A DNA stretch of 64,000 nucleotides from Candidatus Solirubrobacter pratensis (lineage in GTDB: Bacteria > Actinomycetota > Thermoleophilia > Solirubrobacterales > Solirubrobacteraceae): NCBI RefSeq assembly GCF_000425945.1, contig NZ_AUEK01000003.1:657596-721595 (forward strand), given 5' to 3'. The translations under genes were made by a program, and so were the position numbers. Below are positions 52,940 through 62,939 of the stretch, in pieces; the stretch's first letter is position 1; each line of letters begins with the position of its first letter. Below the pieces are notes generated by a model. It ran no database searches and was not told where the DNA came from. It saw only the letters and a program-made list of their open reading frames with translations.

Positions 52940-53748
52940 TCCTTGCTGCGCGGGCGCCGTTCGCCGGCGCGGCGCTGCTCGCGTACCTCGCGGCGCGCGT
53001 GATCCCCGGCGTCGAGGAGGTCGCCGATGGCGCCTACCGCCGCAGCCTGCGGCTCGCCCGCGGCTTCGGCGTCGCCGAGCTGTCTCCCGAGCGCGACGGC
53101 ATGCGCGTGTCGTTGCGGCTCGACGACCCGCGCGACGAGCAGGAGGCGCTGGCGCAGGTCGGCGCGCTGCTCGACCTCGACGCCGACGCCCCCGCGATCG
53201 CCGCGCACCTCGGCGCCGACGCGCTGCTCGGACCGCACGTCCGGCGCGAGCCGGGACGGCGGGTGCCGGGGACGGTCGACGGCCCCGAGCTGTGCTTCCG
53301 CGCCGTGCTCGGCCAGCAGATCTCGCTCGCCGCCGCGGCGACCCACGCGGGGCGGCTCGTCGCCGCGGCCGGGGAGCCGCTGCGCGAGCCGCGCGGCGGC
53401 GTCACCCACGTCTTCCCGTCGCCCGCGGCGATCGCCGCCGTCCCGGACGCGGTGCTCGCGATGCCGGCGTCCCGCCGGCGCACGATCCGCGCGCTCGCCT
53501 CCGCGCTCGCCGGCGGCACCCCGGTCGCGCCCGAGCGGCTGCTCGAGCTGCCGGGCATCGGGCCCTGGACCGCGGCCTACATCGCGATGCGCGCCGTCCA
53601 CGACCCGGACGCGTTCCTCCCGACCGACCTCGGCGTCCGCCACGCGCTCGCGCGCCTGGGCGTCTCGCAGGACCCGCGGGTGCCGGCGGAGCGCTGGCGC
53701 CCCTATCGCGCCTACGCGGTCCTGCACCTCTGGGGCACGCTGGCCTGA
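52936..53748 (+). CDS. alkA: DNA-3-methyladenine glycosylase II (AlkA-type)
   Basis: 270 residues. After an N-terminal AlkA domain (FAGAALLAYLAARVIPGVEEVADGAYRRSL) comes ELCFRAVLGQQISLAAAATHAGRLV. The helix-hairpin-helix is LLELPGIGPWTAAYIAMRAVHDP, and the catalytic Asp lies in AFLPTDLGVRHALARLG. It removes alkylated bases such as 3-methyladenine from DNA. In many actinobacteria this domain is fused to Ada; here it stands alone. It is translationally coupled to a flippase-like membrane gene, an unusual partner. The transcript likely ends at a hairpin right after the stop. Confidence 0.9.
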   Translation: MILAARAPFAGAALLAYLAARVIPGVEEVADGAYRRSLRLARGFGVAELSPERDGMRVSLRLDDPRDEQEALAQVGALLDLDADAPAIAAHLGADALLGPHVRREPGRRVPGTVDGPELCFRAVLGQQISLAAAATHAGRLVAAAGEPLREPRGGVTHVFPSPAAIAAVPDAVLAMPASRRRTIRALASALAGGTPVAPERLLELPGIGPWTAAYIAMRAVHDPDAFLPTDLGVRHALARLGVSQDPRVPAERWRPYRAYAVLHLWGTLA

Positions 53749-53751
53749 CCG

Positions 53752-53778
53752 GCTCAGCCGCGGGACGGCCGGCTGAGC
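53752..53778 (+). terminator. Hairpin terminator after alkA
   Basis: A 9-base perfect stem (GCTCAGCCG with CGGCTGAGC) around a 9-base loop begins four bases after the alkA stop. There is no U-tract. It also faces the convergent gene ending at 53854. Confidence 0.55.
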
Positions 53779-53853
53779 GGATGATCGCGCGCGTGCACGG
53801 CCGCCGACCCATCCGCGGACCCGGCGAGGCCGGGACCGCGAGAGGTGAATCGT

Positions 53854-54120
53854 TCAGGAGCCCATGCCCTGGCGCGCTTCGCGCACCAGCGTGACGGCCT
53901 CGGGGAAGACCGTCGCCATCACGGCGCGGATCTGCTGGGCCTGCTGCTCCGTAGTGCCCTGGATGTTGACGCGGTTGATCGCCGCGACCGTCATGTCGAC
54001 GGCCAGCTTGATCGCGTTGTCGGCCCACGCGATCGTCTGCGCCGACTGCATCTGCTCCGCCATCTCCTGCATGCGGCGCTGGAACTCAGGGTCGTTCAAG
54101 AATCCGCCGAAGCCTTCCAT
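53854..54120 (-). CDS. Conserved hypothetical helical protein, 88 aa
   Basis: Mostly helical and soluble. It opens with GGFLNDPEFQRRMQEMAEQMQ, then AIKLAVDMTVAAINRVNI, then TTEQQAQQIRAVMATVFPEAVTLVREARQ. The first 25 residues are a phage/heptad-like helix rich in Met and Gln. The family is not recognised. It starts 11 bases after the flippase-like gene stop on the same strand and is likely in its transcript. Confidence 0.65.
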   Translation of the reverse strand: MEGFGGFLNDPEFQRRMQEMAEQMQSAQTIAWADNAIKLAVDMTVAAINRVNIQGTTEQQAQQIRAVMATVFPEAVTLVREARQGMGS

Positions 54121-54130
54121 GGGGCCGAGT

Positions 54131-55285
54131 CTACTTGGTGCAGTAGCAGGGCTCCGCGGCGCGGCGGCGAGGCTCCTGCCGCGGCCGCGGGGGAGCGACG
54201 GGCAGCACCTCGCCCGCGTCCTCGCGCTCCCACTTCGCGACCGTGCGCCGCAGCGACGCGAAGGCGACCGCGCCCGGGCCGATCGGCAGCCAGAAGGCGA
54301 AGAAGCGGTACGCAAGCACGGCGACGATGGCGAGTCCGGGATCGGTTCCGAAGGCGACGAGCGCGCCGACCATGCCGCCGTCCACGCCGCCGACGCCGCC
54401 GGGCAGCGGGAGCAGGTTCGCGAGCGTGCCGACGAAGTAGGCGACGATCAGCACCCCGACCGCGGGGGACTCGCCGAAGGCGTGGAAGCACGCCCACAGC
54501 ACGGCGATGTCGAAGCCCCACCAGACGATCGCGCCGACGAGGCCGAGGTTGCCGGAGCCGACCAGGCGGCGCGCCTCGCGGACGCCGTCGCCGACCGGCG
54601 AGAGCCAGCGCCGCAGCCGCGAGGCGCCCGGGCGCACGAACTGCGCCGAGGCGACCACCGCGACGACGACGGCGCCGAAGATCGCCGGCACGACGGTGAT
54701 CGCGAACGAGCCGCCGCCGGGGATGACGCCCGACCACAGCCCGAGCCCACCGACGACCAGCGCGGCCATGTAGACGAAGTAGAGGAGGACGAGGAACGTC
54801 GTCATCCGCGCGGCGACGTCGCGCCGGTCCATGCCGGCCTTGCGCATCGCCCACGCGGTCAGCGCGATGCCGCCGGCGCCGCCCGCCGCGAACAGCCGCG
54901 TCGCCATGTGGCCCGCGAGCGTGATCTCGGTGCTCGCGCGCATGCCGATCCGGCCGCGCGCGTCCAGCGAGACGGCGCGGAAGAGGATGATGTGGCCGAC
55001 GAACGACAGCGCCTCGAGCACGAGCGCCAAGCCGAGCCACGACATGTCGCCGTGCGCCAGTCGCTGCCACACGTCCGGCAGGTCCGCGATCGCCGGAGCG
55101 AGGACCACGGCACCGACCACGAGCAGCGCGCTCGCTCCCGCCAGGACCGCCACCTTGCGCAGCGACAGGCTGCCGATCGCGGGAACGCCGGCGTCCGCGG
55201 GCACGGGAGCCTTGGCCCCGTGGGCGACTCTCAGCGGGGCGAGACCCGTGGGCGTTTCGTCGCGGTCGATGGCGGTGGCGGCCAT
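54131..55285 (-). CDS. Flippase-like/LPG synthase transmembrane domain protein (UPF0104), second copy
   Basis: 384 residues. After a 45-residue cytoplasmic N-terminus there are about eight helices. The family blocks are MRASTEITLAGHMATRLFAAGGAGGIALTAWAMRKAG and AYFVGTLANLLPLPGGVGGVDGGMVGALVAFG, the latter with the PxPGG motif of UPF0104/AglD-like proteins. The first copy at 51935 shares the fold but little sequence. The C-terminal tail is basic and ends in CYCTK. Possible functions are lipid or glycan-lipid flipping in the envelope. Confidence 0.85.
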   Translation of the reverse strand: MAATAIDRDETPTGLAPLRVAHGAKAPVPADAGVPAIGSLSLRKVAVLAGASALLVVGAVVLAPAIADLPDVWQRLAHGDMSWLGLALVLEALSFVGHIILFRAVSLDARGRIGMRASTEITLAGHMATRLFAAGGAGGIALTAWAMRKAGMDRRDVAARMTTFLVLLYFVYMAALVVGGLGLWSGVIPGGGSFAITVVPAIFGAVVVAVVASAQFVRPGASRLRRWLSPVGDGVREARRLVGSGNLGLVGAIVWWGFDIAVLWACFHAFGESPAVGVLIVAYFVGTLANLLPLPGGVGGVDGGMVGALVAFGTDPGLAIVAVLAYRFFAFWLPIGPGAVAFASLRRTVAKWEREDAGEVLPVAPPRPRQEPRRRAAEPCYCTK

Positions 55286-55339
55286 GCCCGGGAGTCTCGT
55301 AAGAAATTCGTTCGGCTTCTAACGAGCCAGCATGCCGCT

Positions 55340-56206
55340 TTAGGGTGCGGTTATCCCGACGAGCGCCGCCGCGCCACCCCCGCGCAGCAGCTCCGTGCGG
55401 TGCACGAGCCGCGGCGAGGCCAGCGGCACGCCGGTCGCCACCACCTTCTCGGGCAGCAGGGCTAGTCCCTGTCCGGCCTCTACCAGCGCGAGCAATCCTG
55501 CGACGTCCTGGCCGTCGTAGACGAGCGCCGCGCGGAACCCGTCGGCGCGCGCGAGCATCGCGAGATCGGCCAGCGGGGCGGTGACGGCGGGCGCGTCGAT
55601 CCAGCGCGCGTCGACGAGGTCCTCGAGCCGAGCGCCGCGCACGCGGTTCCCGCGGCCCAGCAGCGGGTGGTCCGGGGGCAGCGCGAACGCGAGCTCCTCC
55701 TCGGCCACCTCAGCCGCCGGGAGTCCTGTCTCAGGCAGCCGCAGCGGGTCGTTGACGGCGGCGATCCCGTCCACGATCCCGGCGTCCAGCTCGCCGGTCG
55801 CCACGGCGGTCGCGATCGCCTCGCGCGTCCCGATGCGCAGGCTCGCCTCAAGCGGCGGCAGCGCGTTGCGCGCCGCCGCGACCGCGCGGGCAGCGACGCG
55901 CGCCGAGAGCGGCGTGGCGCCGACGGCCAGGCGCGTCGGCGGCCCCGTCGCGACCCGCATCACGTCGGCGCGCGCCGCATCGAGCCGCAGCAGGATCGCG
56001 CCGCCGTGCTCGAGCAGCCGCGTCCCCGCCTCGGTCGGCGCGACCGGCCGCCGATGCAGCAGCGCCGTTCCGAGGTCGGCCTCCAGGGCGGCGATGTGCT
56101 GGGAGACCGCCGACTGCGTGTAGCCCAGCTCTCGCGCCGCGGCGGAGAACGACCGCAGCCGCGCGACGGCGGCGAACGTGCGCAGGAAACGGGGGTCCAC
56201 ATCCAT
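55340..56206 (-). CDS. LysR family transcriptional regulator
   Basis: 288 residues. The N-terminal HTH is FLRTFAAVARLRSFSAAARELGYTQSAVSQHIAALEADLGTALLHR (residues 7-52). The effector domain has the usual two-lobed pattern (LAVGATPLSARVAARAVAAAR, ELAFALPPDHPLLGRG, GFRAALVYDGQDVAGLLALVEAGQGLALLPE). ATG 56206 is chosen because it precedes the standard LysR start and lies inside a T-N11-A type palindrome. The regulator is divergent from a CTP synthase-like amidotransferase gene, its probable target. Confidence 0.92.
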   Translation of the reverse strand: MDVDPRFLRTFAAVARLRSFSAAARELGYTQSAVSQHIAALEADLGTALLHRRPVAPTEAGTRLLEHGGAILLRLDAARADVMRVATGPPTRLAVGATPLSARVAARAVAAARNALPPLEASLRIGTREAIATAVATGELDAGIVDGIAAVNDPLRLPETGLPAAEVAEEELAFALPPDHPLLGRGNRVRGARLEDLVDARWIDAPAVTAPLADLAMLARADGFRAALVYDGQDVAGLLALVEAGQGLALLPEKVVATGVPLASPRLVHRTELLRGGGAAALVGITAP

Positions 56207-56221
56207 CAGTATCGCTGATGG
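56203..56221. promoter_or_regulatory. LysR-type operator overlapping the LysR start codon
   Basis: CCATCAGTATCGCTGATGG is a perfect palindrome with 7-base arms and contains T-N11-A. It covers the LysR ATG (56206-56204) and lies 47 bases before the divergent amidotransferase start. A second 10-base palindrome, AACGATCGTT, is at 56232-56241. Together they suit autoregulation plus activation of the divergent gene. Confidence 0.6.
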
Positions 56222-56267
56222 AGAGAGCACGAACGATCGTTGGACGTGAACTCGGCGGCGAGCGACG

Positions 56268-57059
56268 ATGCGGGGCATGCCAACCGTCGCCCTCGTCGGA
56301 GACCGCTCGCCGAGCGTCCGCGCCCACGCCCGCATCCCCCAGCTCGTCGACGCTCTGCGCCGCCGCGACGGCGTCGTGCTCGACCCCTACTGGGTCCCGT
56401 CCGAGGAGGCGGAGTCAGGGCTCGACGGGTTCGACGGCATCTGGGTCGTTCCCGGCAGCCCGTACCGCAGCGCCGAAGGCGCGATCGCCGCTGCACGCAC
56501 GGCGCGCGAGCGCGGGGTCCCGTTCCTCGGCACCTGCGGCGGCTTCCAGCACGCCGTGCTGATGCTCGCGCGCGACCTCGCCGGCATCGATGACGCCGTG
56601 CACGCGGAATACGGCCTCGCCGAGATCGACTCCCGGGTGAGGCCCCGCGGGCCGCACTCGAAGCCGGACGAGCCCGCAGGGCGAGGCTCGGCCGTCATCG
56701 TCGAGCTCGAGTGCTCGCTCGTCGGGCACGAAGGCGCGATCACGTACGCGCCCGGCTCGCGGATGCAGCGCATCATGGGCGCCGGCCGCAGCGTCGAGCG
56801 CTACCACTGCTCCTACGGGATCGACGCGGCGTACCTGAGCGCCCTGACCGACGCCGGCGTCGTGTTCAGCGCGCGCGATGACGCGGGCGAGGTGCGCGCG
56901 CTCGAGCTGCCCGGCCATCCCTTCTTCGTCGGCACGCTCTTCCAGCCTGAGCTGGCGGGCGACGGCTCGCGAGCGCACCCGGTGATCCGCGCCTTCGCGG
57001 ACGCGTGCGCGAGCCACCAGGAGGCCCAGGCCGCGCGGGTGGGCTCCGCCTCGGTCTAG
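56268..57059 (+). CDS. CTP synthase C-terminal region-related glutamine amidotransferase-like protein
   Basis: 263 residues of the class I amidotransferase fold. The nucleophile motif is LGTCGGFQHAVL (Cys near residue 90), and the His-x-Glu equivalent is in the C-terminal FFVGTLFQPELAG, where the usual catalytic His is replaced, so glutaminase activity is uncertain. The family is the stand-alone relative of the CTP synthase GATase domain, some members of which are selenoproteins; here the position is an ordinary Cys codon. It has no synthase domain. ATG 56268 or 56277 may start it. It is controlled probably by the divergent LysR. Confidence 0.8.
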   Translation: MRGMPTVALVGDRSPSVRAHARIPQLVDALRRRDGVVLDPYWVPSEEAESGLDGFDGIWVVPGSPYRSAEGAIAAARTARERGVPFLGTCGGFQHAVLMLARDLAGIDDAVHAEYGLAEIDSRVRPRGPHSKPDEPAGRGSAVIVELECSLVGHEGAITYAPGSRMQRIMGAGRSVERYHCSYGIDAAYLSALTDAGVVFSARDDAGEVRALELPGHPFFVGTLFQPELAGDGSRAHPVIRAFADACASHQEAQAARVGSASV

Positions 57060-57509
57060 CTAGGTCACCGCGCGAGCGCGCGTGCCGAAGTCCGGCATCG
57101 CGGCGCGCGTGATGCGCGCGGACAGCCGCGCGGCGAGATCCTCGTCGGTCAGCCGCGAGGCGAGGTCGTCGAGCGTGACGACGCCGACGAGGAAGCCGGC
57201 CTCGACGACGACCAAGCGGCGCACGCCCTGGCGGATCATCAGGTAGGCGCCTTCGTCGACCTCCATGTCGGGGTCGGCCGTGATCACGGGCGTGGACGCG
57301 TGGTCGGACACGCGGTCCGCGCCGTCGCGGCCCTCCGCGACGACGGAGACCGCCAGGTCGCGATCGGTGATGAAGCCGACGGGGCGGCCCTTGTCGGCGA
57401 GCACGACCGAGCCGACGCCGCGGTCGCGCATCAACCGCGCGATCTCCCGCACCGTGGACTGCGGATCCGCGACCACCACAGACTCCGTCATGACCTCGCG
57501 AACCAGCAT
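57060..57509 (-). CDS. CBS domain pair protein
   Basis: 149 residues, two CBS repeats: MTESVVVADPQSTVREIARLMRDRGVGSVVLADKGRPVGFITDRDLAV and HASTPVITADPDMEVDEGAYLMIRQGVRRLVVVEAGFLVGVVTLDDLA. The TDRD and TLDD ends are adenosine-nucleotide-binding positions. It is a stand-alone regulator that senses AMP/ATP or similar ligands. ATG 57509 has no nearby operon partner and is divergent from a 60-aa gene with a 26-base gap. Its stop abuts the amidotransferase stop. Confidence 0.9.
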   Translation of the reverse strand: MLVREVMTESVVVADPQSTVREIARLMRDRGVGSVVLADKGRPVGFITDRDLAVSVVAEGRDGADRVSDHASTPVITADPDMEVDEGAYLMIRQGVRRLVVVEAGFLVGVVTLDDLASRLTDEDLAARLSARITRAAMPDFGTRARAVT

Positions 57510-57535
57510 GGCCGCGAGTCTACAATCGCGCGACC

Positions 57536-57718
57536 GTGCCACACAGGACCGCTTCACAACTCGCCAACCGGCGGCGCGTCGAGGCGCTGATCCGGCTGCT
57601 GGCGCCCGTGCTCGACGCGACGCTCTATGTCGGCGACCGCGTGTCGCGCGTCGCGGGCCGGGGCGAGCTGCCTCCCGAGCCTGCGAGGCGGCGACTCCCC
57701 ACTAAAGTAAGCGAGTAG
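57536..57718 (+). CDS. Small basic protein, 60 aa
   Basis: GTG 57536 to TAG 57716-57718. The composition is basic and Leu-rich (RRRVEALIRLLAPVLDATLYVGDRVSRVAG). A single helix with a central hydrophobic face is likely. Unknown function. The TAG overlaps the next GTG in TAGTG, which supports real translation and coupling to the membrane protein that follows. I see no known family. Confidence 0.5.
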   Translation: MPHRTASQLANRRRVEALIRLLAPVLDATLYVGDRVSRVAGRGELPPEPARRRLPTKVSE

Positions 57719-58596
57719 TGGCCGTCGTCTCCGAGGACCCGCAGAAGCAGCTCGACTGGGAGGCGCGTCAGCGCCCCCGCGCAGGGATCGCGGCGATCGT
57801 CGCCGTCCTCACGCTGATCGGCGGCTTCTGGGGCAACGTCCAGGTCGGCAACGACGCGCCGACGCCGTCGGGGCTGGAGGCGCTGCAGCGCGGCGTGCGG
57901 CCGGGCCCCGTCAACGACCTGCCGTCGCTGCAGATCCCGCGCATGCAGTACATCGTCGATCACCAGGCGCTGCTGCTCGTGCTCGGCGTCGTGGGGCTGA
58001 TCGCGGGCATCGCGGCCGGGTGGGCGCTCGGCTTCCTCGCGGTCGCGACGCGCGCGCGGCGCCCCGAGCTCAAGCGCTGGGTGATCTACCTGCCGATCGT
58101 CGGCGGTGTCCTCTCCGGCCTCTACACGCTGCTCGGCATCGTCGGCGAGGTCGTGCACGACAACCAGGTGCTCGACAGCGGGCGGACGGTCGCCGACGCG
58201 GCCAAGGGCAACGGCCTGCTCGTGTTCGCCAACGCGCTCGGCTTCTTCGCGCTGATCGCGTCGGCCGGCGCCTACGTGCTGGTGTCGCTGAACGCGATGC
58301 GCGCCGGGCTGCTCACGCGCCTGCTCGGCGTCGTCGGCATCGGCACCGGCGTGTTCTTCATCCTGCCGCTGCCGCTGTTCGGCCCGCTGCTGCAGGTGCT
58401 CTTCCAGGCCGCGCTCGCGCTGCTGCTGTTCCGGGCCTGGATGGGCGGGATCCCGCCGGCATGGGACACCGGCCGCGCCGAGCCGTGGCCCGCGCGCCAA
58501 CCCGCGCCCCGACGCGGCGCTCCAAAGCCGGAGCCCACGCCGCAGCCGGCCGGCCCCGCGGCGCCCGAGCGCCGCAAGCGCAAGAAACGTCATTGA
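57718..58596 (+). CDS. Integral membrane protein, unknown function
   Basis: 292 residues with about six helices (AGIAAIVAVLTLIGGFWG, ALLLVLGVVGLIAGIAAG, WVIYLPIVGGVLSGLYTLLG, LLVFANALGFFALIASAGAYV, LLGVVGIGTGVFFILPLPLF, LLQVLFQAALALLLFRA). A cytoplasmic tail of about 50 residues, Pro-rich and basic (RAPTRP-like; ends RRKRKKRH), follows. The first loop carries PTPSGLEALQRGVRPGPVNDLP. It has no catalytic motif and no recognised family. GTG 57718 is coupled to the 60-aa gene. It may be a channel or scaffold; unknown. Confidence 0.7.
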   Translation: MAVVSEDPQKQLDWEARQRPRAGIAAIVAVLTLIGGFWGNVQVGNDAPTPSGLEALQRGVRPGPVNDLPSLQIPRMQYIVDHQALLLVLGVVGLIAGIAAGWALGFLAVATRARRPELKRWVIYLPIVGGVLSGLYTLLGIVGEVVHDNQVLDSGRTVADAAKGNGLLVFANALGFFALIASAGAYVLVSLNAMRAGLLTRLLGVVGIGTGVFFILPLPLFGPLLQVLFQAALALLLFRAWMGGIPPAWDTGRAEPWPARQPAPRRGAPKPEPTPQPAGPAAPERRKRKKRH

Positions 58597-58659
58597 ACTT
58601 TCATCTTCCCGGCCTACGGTGGGATGTGTCGCACACCGTTCCGCAGGGAGGATTCTGCA

Positions 58660-59295
58660 ATGGCTGCCAGTGCACGCATCGGCGACGATCGCATCGTCAG
58701 TCCGGTCGAGTCGCCTGCCAGCACGCTCCCGCCGGTCGCGAACCCCGCCCCGCTCGGGCTGGCCGCGTTCGCGCTGACGACGTTCGTGCTGAGCATGTTC
58801 AACGCCGGCCTGCTGGCCGCGGGAGGTGAGCCGGTCGTCTTCGGCCTGGCACTCGCCTACGGCGGGTTGGCGCAGCTGCTCGCCGGCTTGTGGGAGTTCC
58901 GCGCCGGCAACACCTTCGGCGCGACCGCGTTCTGCTCCTACGGCGCCTTCTGGCTGTCGTTCTGGGCGTTCGTGGAGTTCTTCGAGAAGAGCATCCCGGC
59001 CGCCGACGCCGGCCATGCCGTCGGCCTGTACCTGATCGCCTGGGGCATCTTCACCGCCTACATGTTCATCCCGTCGCTGCGCACGACGATGGCCATCTCG
59101 GTCGTCTTCGCGCTGCTCGCTCTGACCTTCATCGTGCTGGGAATCGGCAACGCCGGCGGCCACTCCGGCATCATCAAGATCGGTGGGTGGCTCGGACTGG
59201 CAACGGCGGTCGCCGCGTGGTACGCCTCCTTCGCGGAGGTCAGCAACGCGACGTTCGGCCGGACGGTGTTTCCCGTCGGTCCGCTGCGGCGATGA
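58660..59295 (+). CDS. satP: Acetate/succinate uptake transporter (GPR1/FUN34/YaaH family)
   Basis: 211 residues with six helices. The family signature NPAPLGLAAFALTTFVLSMFNAGL is at residues 27-50, and the second blocks GGLAQLLAGLWEFRAGNTFGATAFCSYGAFWLSFW and AWGIFTAYMFIPSLRTTMAI follow. SatP-type hexamers take up acetate and other short monocarboxylates with a proton. GGAGG lies nine bases before ATG 58660. The next gene, acetyl-CoA synthetase, begins 27 bases downstream, so uptake and activation of acetate are one operon. Confidence 0.93.
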   Translation: MAASARIGDDRIVSPVESPASTLPPVANPAPLGLAAFALTTFVLSMFNAGLLAAGGEPVVFGLALAYGGLAQLLAGLWEFRAGNTFGATAFCSYGAFWLSFWAFVEFFEKSIPAADAGHAVGLYLIAWGIFTAYMFIPSLRTTMAISVVFALLALTFIVLGIGNAGGHSGIIKIGGWLGLATAVAAWYASFAEVSNATFGRTVFPVGPLRR

Positions 59296-59322
59296 GTCGG
59301 TGACGTAGAGAGAGGAGCTGGC

Positions 59323-61296
<1,974 letters not shown>

Positions 61297-61315
61297 CTCC
61301 GCCGGCCGCCCCATC

Positions 61316-61346
61316 GGTATGGCGCGACCGCTCGTCGCGCCATGCC
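61316..61346 (+). terminator. Strong hairpin terminator after acsA
   Basis: A 13-base stem (GGTATGGCGCGAC with GTCGCGCCATGCC, one G-U pair) around a 5-base loop starts 19 bases after the acsA stop. No U-run follows. Confidence 0.7.
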
Positions 61347-61461
61347 GACCGCCCCGTTCGTCGGACGTGACCGCACCGAAACGCGCTGCGCGCGAAGATG
61401 ACCGCTCGATGAGCTCGCGCCGGCGGCGCGGGCTCGACGTCACTTCGACCGGAGGTAGCAG

Positions 61462-62010
61462 ATGGGTGCGGTACACGTACACGAGTTCATGAGCCTCGAC
61501 GGCGTGATCGACGCGCCGACGTGGACGTTCGACTACGGCTTCGACCCGGAGATGGGGGAGACCATCGGCGGGTTCACGCAGCGCAGCCGCGGCATCCTGC
61601 TCGGGCGCACGACCTACGAGATGTTCGAGCCGGCGTGGTCGACGCGGACCGCGGAGGACGATCCAGGGGCGCCGTTCTTCAACGACACCACCAAGTACGT
61701 CGTCTCGGGGACGCTGGAGACGGCGACCTGGCGGAACTCGAAGATCGTCGGGCCCTATGACGCCGAGGCGCTCCGCGCACTCAAGGACGAGGTCGACGGC
61801 GACCTCTACATCAGCGGCAGCCGCACGCTCGTCCGGGCGATGCTCGACGACGGCCTGATCGACGAACTGCACCTGTTCGTGTACCCGCTCACCCTCGGCT
61901 CCGGCCCGAGGCTCTTCCCCGACGGTGCCGCACCCCACAAGCTCTCGCTCGCGGCGACCCGCTCGTACGCGAACGGCGTCGTCTACCTGGGCTACCGGCC
62001 GCAGGCGTAG
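61462..62010 (+). CDS. Dihydrofolate reductase/RibD_C family protein
   Basis: 182 residues. The DHFR fold pattern is present: VHEFMSLDGVIDAPTWTFD, the NADPH-binding GRTTYEMF, FFNDTTKYVVSGTLE and LKDEVDGDLYISGSRTLVRAMLDDGLIDELHLFVYPLTLGSGPRLF. It resembles the many actinobacterial DHFR-like proteins of uncertain function rather than true FolA, as it lacks the FolA-type acid in strand 1. CGGAGGTAG precedes ATG 61462. It is a single gene behind the acsA terminator. Confidence 0.85.
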   Translation: MGAVHVHEFMSLDGVIDAPTWTFDYGFDPEMGETIGGFTQRSRGILLGRTTYEMFEPAWSTRTAEDDPGAPFFNDTTKYVVSGTLETATWRNSKIVGPYDAEALRALKDEVDGDLYISGSRTLVRAMLDDGLIDELHLFVYPLTLGSGPRLFPDGAAPHKLSLAATRSYANGVVYLGYRPQA

Positions 62011-62104
62011 GGCCGCCGGCTGGACACCGTCAGGCCTTAGCCGTAGGCTCGCCGTCGCGTGGCGGGACGCCTGACTGCATTCCTAGTCGCAGGACGGAGA
62101 GACC

Positions 62105-62851
62105 ATGCTGAAGAACACACAGATCATCGTCCTCGCGTTCGGGCTCGTTGCCGCCGTCCTCGGCATCTACGCCGCGCAGGAGTCGCCGTACACGCACATC
62201 GCTGCCGGCGCGGTTGCGATTGCGGCGGTCGTCGCGGCGGCACAGGCCGTCCAGGCGGCACGCGAGGCCGATTTCGTGAAGCAGATCCTCTCCCACCTCG
62301 CGCGTTCCACACCGGTGAGCGCGTGGTGGAGGAAGAGGGTCAACGAGCTCGTGCGAACCGGCGCGGCGTCCCGCGGCTATCTGCTGGACAAGATCCTGTT
62401 CGACTCGTCCGACGGGGATGACCCGGCAGCCAGCGCGATCTTCGTCTTTCGGTCTGCCGATCCTCCCGACAGCGAGCGGACCGGCCTGCTGGTGCTGACT
62501 CCGGCAGACTATGCGGAGCTGTCACTGACCTCTCAGGGCCGGCTGCCAAAAGACGTCGCCGCATTGATGACCGGCAGTTGGGCCGGCTCCACCGAAGCCG
62601 ATGTCGCGGCGCGTCTCTGTCAGACCGCGACGGCACTGTACGGCTTGTCCACCCGCGACGGTTTCCGCGTCTCGCTCACGCCGCACAGCTCCTCGACGCC
62701 GTTGACGATGGAACTGGGAAGCCTGCGCCTCTCGTTCTCGCCATCGAAGGTGGCGGAGCTCGTTGCCGAGGCCCCGATACGACGTGACGACCGGATCGCA
62801 TCGGCCATCGAAGCGCATGAACCGGATGTGGCGAGGTATCTCCAGCTGTAA
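62105..62851 (+). CDS. Membrane-anchored protein of unknown function
   Basis: 248 residues. Two hydrophobic segments lie at the N-terminus (IIVLAFGLVAAVLGIYA and IAAGAVAIAAVVAAAQAV). A 180-residue soluble domain follows with a mixed alpha/beta look (KQILSHLARSTPVSAWWRKRV, SAIFVFRSADPP, TGLLVLTPADYAELS, then LPKDVAALMTGSWAGSTEADVAARL). Base composition is visibly less GC-rich than neighbours, with codons such as TTG, TCT and GTT, a hint of recent acquisition. GGAGAG precedes ATG 62105. No family is recognised. It stands alone between a DHFR-like gene and a GntR regulator near an insertion sequence. Confidence 0.65.
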   Translation: MLKNTQIIVLAFGLVAAVLGIYAAQESPYTHIAAGAVAIAAVVAAAQAVQAAREADFVKQILSHLARSTPVSAWWRKRVNELVRTGAASRGYLLDKILFDSSDGDDPAASAIFVFRSADPPDSERTGLLVLTPADYAELSLTSQGRLPKDVAALMTGSWAGSTEADVAARLCQTATALYGLSTRDGFRVSLTPHSSSTPLTMELGSLRLSFSPSKVAELVAEAPIRRDDRIASAIEAHEPDVARYLQL

Positions 62852-62910
62852 GGGAGTCTGGGTGCGTGGCGCGTTCAGCAGCACTCAGCGAGCCGCCGCC
62901 ACATCTAGAG

Positions 62911-62931
62911 ACGTCCCGTCGGACGTATAAA
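62911..62931 (+). promoter_or_regulatory. Promoter and operator of the GntR gene
   Basis: ACGTCC-CGTC-GGACGT (62911-62926) is a perfect palindrome with 6-base arms, and it runs into TATAAA (62926-62931), a good -10 box. The GTG start at 62940 lies about nine bases beyond the -10, so transcription would start at or next to the start codon (leaderless message). Binding of the GntR protein to the palindrome would block the promoter. Confidence 0.5.
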
Positions 62932-62939
62932 ACAGGACC

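Noticed and set aside
56268..57059. Possible selenoprotein, as in some members of the CTP synthase-related family
   Set aside because: The nucleophile position is an ordinary Cys codon (TGC) and no in-frame TGA is present before the real stop.
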